A DNA stretch of 34,023 nucleotides from Lysobacterales bacterium (GCA_019187485.1 JABAQR010000036.1:1-34023); one strand, 5' to 3'; counted from the first letter of the stretch, positions 24,618 to 32,985 are shown. Notes: generated by a model from the letters alone, not told the origin. Numbers and translations are program-made.

Positions 24618-26403
24618 AACTGGGCACGTCCAGCGCGTCAGCCGCCTCGGCCTGCTGCAGCGCCCACAGCTTCGCGTAGGCGCCCTCGTGCTCGAGCAGT
24701 TGCTCGTGGGTGCCGCGTTCGACCACGCGGCCGCCGTCCATCACCAGGATCTGGTCGGCGCCGACCACCGTCGACAGCCGGTGCGCGATCACCAGCGTGG
24801 TGCGGCTCTGCGCGATCGCGTCGAGCTGCGCCTGGATCTCGCGCTCGGTGGCGGTGTCGAGGGCGCTGGTGGCTTCGTCGAAGAGCAGGATCGGCGGGTT
24901 CTTGAGGATCGTGCGCGCGATCGCCACGCGCTGCTTCTCGCCGCCGGAAAGCTTCAGACCACGTTCGCCGACGACGGTGTCGTAGCCATCCGGCAGGCGC
25001 TCGATGAAGTCGTGGATCTGCGCCGCCTTCGCCGCGGCGATGATCTCCTCGCGACTGGCTTGCGGTCGGCCGTAGGCGATGTTGGTGTACAGGGTGTCGT
25101 TGAACAGCACCGTGTCCTGCGGGACGATGCCGATCGCCGCGCGCAGCGAGTGCTGGCTGACCGCGCGCAGATCCTGGCCGTCGATGCGGATGGCGCCGGC
25201 GCCGACCTCGTAGAAGCGGTACAGCAGGCGCGCCAGCGTGCTCTTGCCGGCGCCGCTGGCGCCGACCACGGCGATCGTGTGGCCGGCCGGCACCTCGAAG
25301 TCGACGCCGTGCAGGATCGGCCGCCGCGGGTCGTAGGCGAAGCCGACCTGCTCGAAGCGGATCGACCCACCGCGCACGGCGAGATCGGGCGCGTCCGGCG
25401 CGTCGACGATCTCGCGCGTCTGCCCGATCAGTTCGAACATGCGCTGCAAATCGGTCAGCGCCTGCTTGATGTCGCGGTACATCATGCCGAGGATGTTGAG
25501 CGGCACGAACAATTGGATCAGCAGGGTGTTGACGAGCACGAGGTCGCCGACGGTCATGCGCCCGGCCGCGACCTCGCGCGCCGCCAGCACCATCAGCACG
25601 GTCAGGCCGATGGCGATCACGATCGCCTGCGCGGCATTCAGCACGCCGAGCGTGAACCAGCTCTTCTCGGCCGCCGCCTGCCAGCGCCCGAGCTGCTCGT
25701 CGTAGCGCTTCGCCTCGTAGTCCTCGTTGGCGAAGTACTTGACGGTCTCGTAGTTCAGCAGGCTGTCGACCGCGCGCGCGGCGGCCTCGTTGTCGGCCTC
25801 GTGCATGCGCCGGTAGTAGCGCGTGCGCCACTCGGTGATGACGATCGTGACCGCGACGTAGGCGGCGAGCGTCAGCAGCGTCGCGAGCGCGAAGATGTTC
25901 GGATAGGCGTACAGCAGGAAACCGGTCGCGATCGCGACCTCGAACAGCGTCGGCGCGATCGTGATCACGCAGTAGTAGAGGAAATCCTCGATCGCGCCGG
26001 TGCCGCGCTCGATGATCCGGCTGAGGCCGCCGGTGCGGCGTTCCAGGTGGAAGCGCAGCCCGAGCTGGTGCACGTGGCGGAAGGTCTGCAGCGCCGCGGC
26101 GCGGCGCGCGCCGATGTGCACGCGCGCGAACAGGATGGTGCGCAGCTCGCCGGCGATCGCTGCCGACAAGCGCAGCACGCCGTAGCCGAGCAGCAGCGCG
26201 ACCGGTACCGCGAGCGCCTGCTGCGCCGGCGAGAGCGCGTCGACGATCGCCTTGAAGCCGATCGGCACGCCGAGGTTGGCGAGCTTGGCGCCGGCCAGCA
26301 GGGCCAGCACCAGCAGCACCCGCCAGCGATGCTGGCGCACGTAGGGCAGCAGTTCGGCGAACACGCGGCGCGCGGTCGCGCGGGCGGGGGTGGCTGGTGT
26401 CAT
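24616..26403 (-). CDS. ABC exporter, Atm1/HMT1 type half-transporter
   Basis: A 595-residue half-transporter with six membrane helices (about 20-310) fused to an ATPase domain. ATPase motifs: Walker A GASGAGKST at about 381-389, Q-loop GIVPQDTVLFND, signature LSGGEKQRVAIARTIL, Walker B ILLFDEATSAL and the H-loop IAHRLSTV. The segment NYETVKYFANEDYE in the membrane domain and the closing phrases (RGTHEQLLEHEGAYAKLWALQQ) are hallmarks of the Atm1/HMT1 group, which exports glutathione-linked compounds, metals or sulfur species. The true substrate here is open. The ATG at 26403 is preferred; a GTG 18 bases upstream also fits and no good ribosome-binding site separates them. A PIN-gene relic lies just upstream, and a long inverted repeat begins at its stop codon. 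Confidence 0.93.
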   Translation of the reverse strand: MTPATPARATARRVFAELLPYVRQHRWRVLLVLALLAGAKLANLGVPIGFKAIVDALSPAQQALAVPVALLLGYGVLRLSAAIAGELRTILFARVHIGARRAAALQTFRHVHQLGLRFHLERRTGGLSRIIERGTGAIEDFLYYCVITIAPTLFEVAIATGFLLYAYPNIFALATLLTLAAYVAVTIVITEWRTRYYRRMHEADNEAAARAVDSLLNYETVKYFANEDYEAKRYDEQLGRWQAAAEKSWFTLGVLNAAQAIVIAIGLTVLMVLAAREVAAGRMTVGDLVLVNTLLIQLFVPLNILGMMYRDIKQALTDLQRMFELIGQTREIVDAPDAPDLAVRGGSIRFEQVGFAYDPRRPILHGVDFEVPAGHTIAVVGASGAGKSTLARLLYRFYEVGAGAIRIDGQDLRAVSQHSLRAAIGIVPQDTVLFNDTLYTNIAYGRPQASREEIIAAAKAAQIHDFIERLPDGYDTVVGERGLKLSGGEKQRVAIARTILKNPPILLFDEATSALDTATEREIQAQLDAIAQSRTTLVIAHRLSTVVGADQILVMDGGRVVERGTHEQLLEHEGAYAKLWALQQAEAADALDVPS

Positions 26404-26471
26404 TGCGGGATGCTGCGACACGGAAGCATCGATGTGGGTGCGCCTGGCGGCCGATCAAGCCGTGCTTGCTG

Positions 26472-26591
26472 TCAGTCCGGCGGCAGCAACTGCATGCCGG
26501 CGCGTCTTGCGGCGCGTCGGTCGAAGGTCAGCGTTGCAGTTGCCCCGAGCCCGAGGTGGCGTCCGGCGATCAGGCAATCGGCGAATCCCCG
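26472..26591 (-). pseudogene. C-terminal relic of a PIN-domain toxin gene
   Basis: After an in-frame TGA at 26592-26594 the minus strand reads 39 residues: RGFADCLIAGRHLGLGATATLTFDRRAARRAGMQLLPPD, then stop. This matches the last third of VapC-like PIN proteins: F-A-D-x-L-I-A with the third acidic residue, G-A-T-x-T-L-T-F-D-R with the fourth, and A-x-x-x-G-M-x-L-L. There is no start, no first half and no antitoxin gene, so it is a broken remnant lying between the DMT transporter stop and the ABC exporter start. (Residues in the phrase above are from positions 26475-26591.). Confidence 0.7.
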
Positions 26592-26597
26592 TCAAGG

Positions 26598-27521
26598 TCA
26601 GCTCCGCGAACCCAGCAGGCTCACCGCGGCCGAGCCGGCGACCACCGCGAGCGCGCCGATCCAGCCGAGGGTGCCGATGCGTTCAGGCGCGACGAGGCCG
26701 GGGACGAAGGCGGCGCAGGCGCCGACGGTGGCGACCGTCAGCAGCGGCGTCATGGCCAGGATGACGCTGACGCGCGAGGCCTCCCAGTGCGCGAGCGCCT
26801 CGGCGAAGGCACCGTAGGCGACGAGGGTGTTGAGCGCGCAGTAGGCGATCGCCAGCCAGTGCCAGGCATCCACCGCGAGCAGTTTCGCCGGGCTGGCGAG
26901 CGGCAGCAGCAGCACCGCGGCGGCGACGTAGATCGCCCACATCACCGCCTGCGAGGACAGGTGCTGCAGCAACTGTTTCTGGACCAGCGCGTACACCGCC
27001 CAGGTGGCGGCGGCGGCGACGATCAGCATGCCGCCGAAGGCATAGGTGGCCGGCGCCGCGGCACGTCCGCGCTGCTCGACGAAGAACAGCAACAGGCCGG
27101 CCGCGACCGCGGCATAGCCAGCCCATTGCGGCAGGTTCAGGCGCTCGCGGAAGACCAGCACGCCGCCGACCGCGAGCAGCAGCGGCGCCAACTGGATCAG
27201 CAGTTGCGCATTCGCCGGTGTCGTGTACGCCAGGCCGAGCAGGTAGCCGAGGTAGTTGCCGATGAGGCCGAGCGCGGCGATCGCGAGCATGCCCCAGCCG
27301 CGCCGTGAGAGGCTGCGGAACTGGCGCAGGCGCCCGCGCGCGCCGAGCAGGGCGCCGAGCAGCAGCGCCGCCACCAGGAAGCGGAACCAGGTCAGCGTGT
27401 ACGCGTCGACGGCCTCCAGCGAGACCTTCAGCGCCACCGGCAAGGTGGCCCAGCACAAGGCCGTGGTGATCGCCAGCGCAAGGCCGAGACGCCAGTGGCC
27501 GGAGGGAGCGTGGAGGGTCAT
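26598..27521 (-). CDS. EamA/DMT-family transporter
   Basis: A 307-residue inner-membrane protein of the drug/metabolite transporter superfamily. Ten hydrophobic segments are visible in two EamA repeats of five: LALAITTALCWATLPVALK opens the first (about 11-140), and YAFGGMLIVAAAATWAVYALVQKQ opens the second (about 160-300). The W-A-T-x-P-V-A-x-K and A-x-x-W-A-V-Y-A-L-x-Q-K patterns are typical. Substrates of this family range from amino acids to metabolites and cannot be read from sequence. The ATG at 27521 has no Shine-Dalgarno; 9 bases upstream begins the pyrimidine-rich arm of a long inverted repeat. It is in the same direction as the M28 peptidase gene upstream and the ABC exporter gene downstream. 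Confidence 0.92.
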   Translation of the reverse strand: MTLHAPSGHWRLGLALAITTALCWATLPVALKVSLEAVDAYTLTWFRFLVAALLLGALLGARGRLRQFRSLSRRGWGMLAIAALGLIGNYLGYLLGLAYTTPANAQLLIQLAPLLLAVGGVLVFRERLNLPQWAGYAAVAAGLLLFFVEQRGRAAAPATYAFGGMLIVAAAATWAVYALVQKQLLQHLSSQAVMWAIYVAAAVLLLPLASPAKLLAVDAWHWLAIAYCALNTLVAYGAFAEALAHWEASRVSVILAMTPLLTVATVGACAAFVPGLVAPERIGTLGWIGALAVVAGSAAVSLLGSRS

Positions 27522-27529
27522 ATCGGACT

Positions 27530-27694
27530 GGAAAAGGGAAAAAGGAAAAAGGAAAAGGGGAAAGCGGGATCTGGGCGCGGCGTGGACTGCCGCGCTGCAC
27601 AGGTCGATGCGCCGAATGGATTACAGCCCTGGAGGCAACCGACCGATGGGGTGTGCCGAACGCACCCCTTTTCCTTCTTCCTTTTCCCTTTTCC
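27530..27694. repeat. Long inverted repeat with GGAAAA-type arms
   Basis: Arms of 31 bases (27530-27560) and 30 bases (27665-27694) are complementary with one indel and one mismatch; both are built from repeats of GGAAAA and GGGAAAA words. The element fills almost the whole gap: the purine arm begins 8 bases after the M28 peptidase stop, and the pyrimidine arm ends 8 bases before the transporter ATG. The 104-base loop contains a further 7-bp stem (GCGCGGC at 27575-27581, GCCGCGC at 27589-27595). Confidence 0.85.
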
Positions 27695-27701
27695 CGCCTC
27701 T

Positions 27702-29423
27702 TCAGCGACGCATCGCTTCCCGCGCTGCCCGGAACTCGGTCCCCTCGTACCAGTTCGGCCAGGTGTCACCGTCGACGATCTCGCGCGCCACCGCGTACAG
27801 CAGTTCGCCATCCTGCACGGTGCCGGAGAGGTCCCAGGCGGGGTCGTACTCGTCGCTCGGCTTGTGGTAGCGCTGGGCGACGTACTCGGCAACCATGCGG
27901 CGGCCCCAGGCTTCGCCCTGCTCAATGTGATCGATGCCGTTCTTGGCGTACAGCGAGGGCACGCCCACGCGCGCGAAGTTGAAGTGGTCGGAACGGTAGT
28001 AGAAGCCGTTTTCCGGCGTCGGCTCGGGCACGACGATGCGTCCTTGTGTCTGCGCGTGGCGCTCCAGGATGTCCTCCAGTTCGCTGCTGCCGTGGCCGAT
28101 GACGACCACGTCGCGGGTCTTGCCGATCACCTGCATCGCATCCAGGTTGATCGTCGCGACCGTCTGCGCAAGCGACTTCAATGGATGCTCGACGTAATGG
28201 CGCGAGCCGAGCAGGCCGGACTCCTCCAGCGTGACCGACAGGAACAGCAGGCTGCGTTTGGGCGGTGTCGGCGACTTCGTGAAAGCCTCGGCGATCTCCA
28301 GCATCAGGGCGACGCCGGTGGCGTTGTCGATCGCGCCGTTGAAGATGCCGTCGTCCTTGCTCTGGAAGCTGCGGCCGAGATGGTCCCAGTGCGCGGTGAA
28401 GATCAGCACTTCGTCCGGACGCTCGCTGCCGGGCAGCCAGCCGACCACGTTCGCGGAGTCGGCATGGCGCACGCGGCTGCTCACGCCCATGCTGGCACGC
28501 GCGGCGAGCGCGATCGGCTTGAAACCAGGCTGGTTGGCGGCCTTGCGCAAGGCCGCGAAATCGTGGCCGAGATGCGCGAACACGCGCTGCGCGGCGGCGC
28601 TGCTGATCCAGCCGCGGATCGGCAGCGGCGCGGGTGCGTCGGCGGCTGCCGGCAGGTCGAACTCGGCGCCGGCGAAGCCGTTCCTGACCACTTCCCAGCC
28701 GTAGGCGGCGCCGGCATCGTCGTGCACGATCAGCGCCGCGGCGGCGCCCTGGCGCAGCGCCTCTTCGTACTTGTAGCTCCAGCGGCCGTAGTAGGTCATC
28801 GCCTTGCCGCGGAACAGGGTGTCGTCGCCGGTTTCGAAGCCGGGATCGTTGATCAGCGTGACCACGGTCTTGCCCTTGACATCGATGCCGGCGTAGTCGT
28901 TCCAGCCGAGCTCGGGCGCGTTGACGCCGAAACCGACGAACACCAGTTCGCTGTCCTCGACCTTCGATTCCGGATCGGTGCGCAAGGTCTGGATGACCGC
29001 TTCGTCGCCGATCACCAGCGCATCGCTCGTGCCGTCGTCGTATTGCAGCGTCACCGGACCGCTCGCCTCGGACACGATCTCGACCATCGGCACCGGTTGT
29101 GTGTAGCTGCTGCCGTTGCCCGGCTTGAGGCCGATCCGTGCGAACTCGTTCGCAAGATAGGCCACCGTCTTGCGCTCACCGGGGCCGCCCGGTTGACGCC
29201 CGGCGAACTCATCGGAGGCCAGGATCCGCACCTGCGCGGCCAGATCCTCGGCACGGATCGCCGCGTCGGTGGCCGGGGCAGAGGGCAGCTTGGCCGCGTG
29301 CGCGGCGGCATCGGGCGCCGCGCCAGTCGCGGGCGGTGTCGGCGCCGCGGCTGGAGGCGGCGTCTCGCCGCAGGCGCCGAGCAGGGCGACGGCGAGAGCG
29401 AGTGCGGGCAATGATCGGATCAC
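27702..29423 (-). CDS. M28-family zinc aminopeptidase, lipoprotein
   Basis: A 573-residue exported metallopeptidase. The signal peptide ends in a lipobox (LLGAC, Cys18), so it is lipid-anchored. A Pro/Ala-rich linker follows, then a peptidase with an inserted PA-like segment (FGVNAPELGWNDYAGIDVKGKTVVTL...FETGDDTLFRGKAMTYYGRW). The two-zinc active site is visible: H and D in FTAHWDHLG, D in GAIDNATGVALML, E-E in TLEESGLLGS, D in INLDAM and H in RSDHFNFA. Family members release N-terminal amino acids or cleave glutamate-type substrates. The start is a GTG at 29423, with GGAG 6 bases upstream. It is followed by the GGAAAA-type inverted repeat and the DMT transporter. Active-site residues are complete, so it should be active. 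Confidence 0.92.
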   Translation of the reverse strand: MIRSLPALALAVALLGACGETPPPAAAPTPPATGAAPDAAAHAAKLPSAPATDAAIRAEDLAAQVRILASDEFAGRQPGGPGERKTVAYLANEFARIGLKPGNGSSYTQPVPMVEIVSEASGPVTLQYDDGTSDALVIGDEAVIQTLRTDPESKVEDSELVFVGFGVNAPELGWNDYAGIDVKGKTVVTLINDPGFETGDDTLFRGKAMTYYGRWSYKYEEALRQGAAAALIVHDDAGAAYGWEVVRNGFAGAEFDLPAAADAPAPLPIRGWISSAAAQRVFAHLGHDFAALRKAANQPGFKPIALAARASMGVSSRVRHADSANVVGWLPGSERPDEVLIFTAHWDHLGRSFQSKDDGIFNGAIDNATGVALMLEIAEAFTKSPTPPKRSLLFLSVTLEESGLLGSRHYVEHPLKSLAQTVATINLDAMQVIGKTRDVVVIGHGSSELEDILERHAQTQGRIVVPEPTPENGFYYRSDHFNFARVGVPSLYAKNGIDHIEQGEAWGRRMVAEYVAQRYHKPSDEYDPAWDLSGTVQDGELLYAVAREIVDGDTWPNWYEGTEFRAAREAMRR

Positions 29424-29524
29424 GGTGGACTCCGCAGCGTGGCGAGCCCGCGAGCATAGCGGCGCACGCCGTGGGGCGGCGTGCTCGTCGCGCGAGTGCC
29501 CGCGCCCGGGATCCGGGCCCCTGT

Positions 29525-31603
29525 TCAGCCGCAGCCCGCGCCCTGCGGCGCGGTCAGCCGCGTCAACGCGACACGGCGCTTGCCGTAGCCGGGTTGGGCG
29601 GCCTCGTAATCGATCGTCACGCTGCCGCAGCCATCGCCGGACAGGCGCGCCGTGCCCCAGTGTTCCAGGCGTACCGCGGCGGCATCGAAGGCCGCACCGA
29701 AATGCGTTCCCACCGGTCGCGCGAGCGCGTCGAAGATCAGTCCGCCGCCATCGGGGCGACCTTCGCCGATGATCCACGCGGGCTCGCCGTCGGGACGGAA
29801 GCTGAACCACACGAGAAAAGCGCGGCCATCGTCCTGCACTTGCAGGTAGATGCCGCGGCCTGGCTTGTCCGGCTCGAACCAGGCGCCGGACCAGCGCACG
29901 AAGGGCGAAGGCGCCGCAGGCGCGGCCTCGCCCGGGCAACGCGCAGCGCCGACTCGGGTCAGTCGCTGCAGCGACCGTCGCGCGGAGTCGAAGGGCGGCC
30001 GACCCTGTACCCGCTGTTCGCCCTGACCGCAGGCGGAGAAGGCCGCGTCGAAGCGGCCGAGTGCGACCGTCAACAGCGCCTGCGGATCGAAAACCGGTCC
30101 GAAGCTGCCATTGCGACGCCCCTCGAAACGGTCGACCACGAGGTTGTTGTCGATCACCCGGCCCAGACCGGTGAACCAGGCCTGGTCGCCGGCGGCGCCG
30201 ATCGCGGGATAGGTGAACATGGTGACCGTGGCGAGACCGCCACCGAGCGCCTCGATCACGAAGCCCTCGCCAGGCCGCGCCGGATCGAACCACAGGCCGC
30301 TGGTGGCGGTGTCGACCGGTGCGCCGGGATCTTCGCGCGGCTTGATCGCGCTCGCCAGCGCGGGCGGGACATAGGCGGCGTCGTAACGGCACGCGCCCAG
30401 CTCGGGATTGGCGCTGCGCTCGCGCTGACATTGCAGTTGCAGCGCCTGGGCGTCCGGCTGCGGCGCACCCAGCGTCCATTCGTGCAGAACTTCGACGCCG
30501 GCCAGCAGCTCGGCCTCGCTGTAGCCGCAGTGGCTGGGGTTCTGCTCGGCCACGAAGGCGCGCGTCCACTGATCTGCCGGCACTCGCCCCTCCAGCGCAC
30601 GCGCGTGCGCCGGGAGCACCAGGCCGTCGCGCGTAGTGTGGGTGGAGAGCAGCCTCGCCGAACCGATCCGGCCCTGCGGCTGGAAATGGCGTTTCAGGTC
30701 GAGGCTGGCGAAGGCATCCGCGTCGATGCGGCGGATGTCGCGTTCGACGATCGCGTCCGGATAGCGCACATGTCGCGTCGACAGCGCCGCGCGCTCGCCG
30801 ATCTTGGCCGGATCGCGGTACAGCTCGGACAGGCCGTAGGTGGCATAGAAGACGTTCTCGAGGAAGAAGTCCTCGGATACACCGGTGGCGCGCACGATGC
30901 GCCCCATGCGCTCGCGCATGCCGGAGGTCTGTAGCCAGGAAGGCAGCCCGTGACCGGTGCACTTGGCCACCCGCGCGACCAACTCGCCGCCGCCGGAGAT
31001 GTTGTCGTAGTCGTCGATGTCCTCGTCGCGCAGGATGTACGGAAAGGCATCGTCGCCGCGCGGCAGCTCGCCACCAGTGACGTTCGCGCAGACCGCGTCG
31101 TAGGCGAGACGGATGTCGAGTGCCTGTTCCCAGACGCGGCTGCCGGCGAGCGGGGCGCAGATCGCGTAGATGCCGACCACCGGCGCGCCCAGATCGGCCT
31201 GCTCGGCCTGTTGCATCGCCACCAGGCCGCCGAGCGAGCCGCCGCTGGCGAAGATCGCGCCGGGTGCGCCAAAGCGCGCGCCAAAGGCGGCGACCAGCTC
31301 GCGGTGGTCGCGCTCGGTGGCGAACAGCGCCCAACCGCGTTGGCTGTAGCTGGACGCGGCGATCGCATAGCCGCGCGCCAGGAAGCGCTCCCGCAGGACT
31401 TGCGGACCGAGACTGGGATCGTCGTCGATCGGCTCGATGTCGTAGCCGTGATTGAGCAGCGCCAGGCGGTCTCCGGCGCGCCAGCCGTCCGGCACCTGGG
31501 CCACGAAGTAGGCGCCGCTGGTGGTCCGGCCGCGCAGCTCGGTGACAGCGTGGGCACCGCTCGCGAGGAGGAGCCACAGCAGCAGCGGGAGCAGTCTGGT
31601 CAT
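29525..31603 (-). CDS. Secreted alpha/beta-hydrolase with two C-terminal W-F-x-P beta repeats
   Basis: A 692-residue exported protein. Signal peptide: LLPLLLWLLLASGAHA (cut near 19). Residues about 20-400 form an alpha/beta hydrolase: the oxyanion region LLNHGYD near 51, the nucleophile elbow G121-G122-S123-L124-G125, and a late His in the region CGYSEAE or AHARAL (not certain). Residues about 435-558 and 572-692 are two homologous modules beginning S-G-L/A-W-F-D/E-P-x-x-P-G-x-G, each with F/W-rich strands and ending near R-L-T-R...C. These modules recur in exported Xanthomonadales proteins and resemble small binding domains. An esterase or tannase-like role on a polymer is possible. The ATG at 31603 has no Shine-Dalgarno; a 12-bp palindrome ends there. 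It is divergent from oleA. Confidence 0.8.
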   Translation of the reverse strand: MTRLLPLLLWLLLASGAHAVTELRGRTTSGAYFVAQVPDGWRAGDRLALLNHGYDIEPIDDDPSLGPQVLRERFLARGYAIAASSYSQRGWALFATERDHRELVAAFGARFGAPGAIFASGGSLGGLVAMQQAEQADLGAPVVGIYAICAPLAGSRVWEQALDIRLAYDAVCANVTGGELPRGDDAFPYILRDEDIDDYDNISGGGELVARVAKCTGHGLPSWLQTSGMRERMGRIVRATGVSEDFFLENVFYATYGLSELYRDPAKIGERAALSTRHVRYPDAIVERDIRRIDADAFASLDLKRHFQPQGRIGSARLLSTHTTRDGLVLPAHARALEGRVPADQWTRAFVAEQNPSHCGYSEAELLAGVEVLHEWTLGAPQPDAQALQLQCQRERSANPELGACRYDAAYVPPALASAIKPREDPGAPVDTATSGLWFDPARPGEGFVIEALGGGLATVTMFTYPAIGAAGDQAWFTGLGRVIDNNLVVDRFEGRRNGSFGPVFDPQALLTVALGRFDAAFSACGQGEQRVQGRPPFDSARRSLQRLTRVGAARCPGEAAPAAPSPFVRWSGAWFEPDKPGRGIYLQVQDDGRAFLVWFSFRPDGEPAWIIGEGRPDGGGLIFDALARPVGTHFGAAFDAAAVRLEHWGTARLSGDGCGSVTIDYEAAQPGYGKRRVALTRLTAPQGAGCG

Positions 31604-31604
31604 T

Positions 31605-31616
31605 GCAACGCGTTGC
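31605..31616. promoter_or_regulatory. 12-bp palindrome at the hydrolase start
   Basis: GCAACGCGTTGC is a perfect palindrome one base upstream of the hydrolase ATG (minus strand), where the ribosome-binding site should be. It may be an operator or chance in a GC-rich leader. Confidence 0.3.
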
Positions 31617-31742
31617 GTTCGTGGTGCGTGCAGATTAGCGTGTGTCGGGCCTGATTGTCGGGTGCCCGCAGCCGGAGCGCGTAACGAGGCCGCGACACCG
31701 ACCGGGGCATCGACAAGCGAAAATGCTCCTCGGTGCCAGAAC

Positions 31743-31771
31743 TTGCGCACACCAGCGCGCTGCCGTACCTT
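31743..31771 (+). promoter_or_regulatory. Candidate oleA promoter
   Basis: TTGCGC (31743-31748) and TACCTT (31766-31771) are 17 bases apart, with the oleA ATG 30 bases further on. The -35 word is the same as in the lipoprotein promoter at 18.6 kb. Confidence 0.4.
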
Positions 31772-31801
31772 TCCGGCCCTTTCCCTTCGCCAGCCTCCCG
31801 C

Positions 31802-32818
31802 ATGCGCTTCCAGCACGTCGCCATCGCCGCCGTCGCCCACGTCGACGCCCCGAACCGCCTGAGTTCGGCCGACATCGTCGCGCGTTTGCTGCCGGCGATG
31901 GAGCGTCTGGGTGTGCGCAGCGACCTGCTGGAAAACGTCGCCGGCATCGACGCGCGGCGCGTGTGGAACGAGGGCACCACGCCCTCGGACGCCGCGGTGC
32001 TGGCGGCCGACAAGGTGCTCGCCGAGACCGGCATCGGCCGCGCGCAGGTCGGCATGCTGGTCAACACCTCGGTCTGCCGCGATTTCATCGAACCGTCGAC
32101 GGCCAGCATCGTCGCCGGCAAGCTCGGACTGCCGGAGCACTGCCAGAACTTCGACGTCGGCAATGCCTGCCTCGCCTTCCTCAACGGCATGGACATCGCC
32201 GCGCACATGATCGAGCGCGGCGACATCGAGTACGCGCTGATCGTCGATGGCGAATGCAGCCGCCACATCACCGAGAAGACCATCGAGCGCCTGTCCGGTC
32301 CGAACGTCACCGCCGACCAGTTCCGCGAGGAATTCGCCTCGCTGACGCTGGGCTCGGGCGGCGTGGCCATGGTCCTCGCGAATGCCGAGCTGTATCCGGA
32401 CGGGCACCGCTATCTCGGCAGCGTGTCGCGCTCGGCCACCCAGTTCAGCAAGCTCTGCGCCGGCAACATCGACCGCATGGTCACCGACACCCGTACTCTG
32501 CTGATCGAGGGTCTGAAGCTCGCCGGCAAGACTTTCGCCGCGGCGCGCCAGATGTTCGGCTGGGCGGTCGGCGAGATCGACGAGTTCGTGATCCACCAGG
32601 TCTCGCGGGTACACACCGAGGAACTCGTGAAGATGCTTGGCATCGACCCGCGCAAGGTGCTGACGATCTTCCCCGAGTTCGGCAACATCGGCCCGGCCTC
32701 GTTGCCGACCGCGCTCAGCAAGCTCAACGAGAGCGGCCGCCTGGTCAAGGGCAAGCGCGTCGCCCTGCTCGGCATCGGCTCGGGGCTGAACTGCTCGATG
32801 GCCGAGGTGGTTTGGTGA
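31802..32818 (+). CDS. oleA: OleA, acyl-CoA condensing enzyme of long-chain olefin synthesis
   Basis: A 338-residue thiolase-fold enzyme that joins two fatty acyl-CoA molecules head to head to a beta-keto acid, the first step of long-chain olefin formation. The catalytic set matches the X. campestris enzyme (numbers there are 20 higher because of a tag): E97 in DFIEPSTAS, C123 in VGNACLAFLNG, H265 in VIHQVS and N295 in FGNIGPAS. The last 17 residues, ALLGIGSGLNCSMAEVVW, are as I recall them in X. campestris OleA, which separates it from ordinary FabH. The start is the ATG at 31802 (MRFQHVAIAAVAHVDAPNRL). OleB, OleC and OleD usually follow; here the next gene is TMEM43-like, after an inverted repeat. 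Being the first gene of a broken-up ole locus is likely. Confidence 0.93.
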   Translation: MRFQHVAIAAVAHVDAPNRLSSADIVARLLPAMERLGVRSDLLENVAGIDARRVWNEGTTPSDAAVLAADKVLAETGIGRAQVGMLVNTSVCRDFIEPSTASIVAGKLGLPEHCQNFDVGNACLAFLNGMDIAAHMIERGDIEYALIVDGECSRHITEKTIERLSGPNVTADQFREEFASLTLGSGGVAMVLANAELYPDGHRYLGSVSRSATQFSKLCAGNIDRMVTDTRTLLIEGLKLAGKTFAAARQMFGWAVGEIDEFVIHQVSRVHTEELVKMLGIDPRKVLTIFPEFGNIGPASLPTALSKLNESGRLVKGKRVALLGIGSGLNCSMAEVVW

Positions 32819-32833
32819 AGCGGTGAGTGGTCC

Positions 32834-32850
32834 GCGCGGCTGCGCCGCGC
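32834..32850. repeat. GC hairpin after oleA
   Basis: GCGCGGC and GCCGCGC pair over 7 bases with a 3-base loop, 15 bases after the oleA stop. It is flanked on both sides by GTGAGTGG/AGTGGTGAG words that continue into the long inverted repeat. It may act as a terminator together with that repeat. Confidence 0.5.
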
Positions 32851-32854
32851 TCAG

Positions 32855-32925
32855 TGGTGAGTAGTGAGTAAGAGCCGGTCTACCCGCAGCTTTCGTCGCC
32901 ACGAGCTTTTACTCACTACTCACCA
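32855..32925. repeat. Inverted repeat with GTGAGTA-type arms after oleA
   Basis: Arms of 21 bases at 32855-32875 and 32905-32925 are complementary with one mismatch and enclose a 29-base loop. The arm is made of GTGAGTA/GTGAGTG words. The purine-rich arm is nearer the oleA stop and the pyrimidine-rich arm nearer the next gene. The right arm carries TTTT after GAGC, which could help termination. Confidence 0.8.
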
Positions 32926-32985
32926 GACTTCCCACCACACCGCATCGGGTCTAGCGTAAGAACCTCGCACCGCGAGGAATACCGC

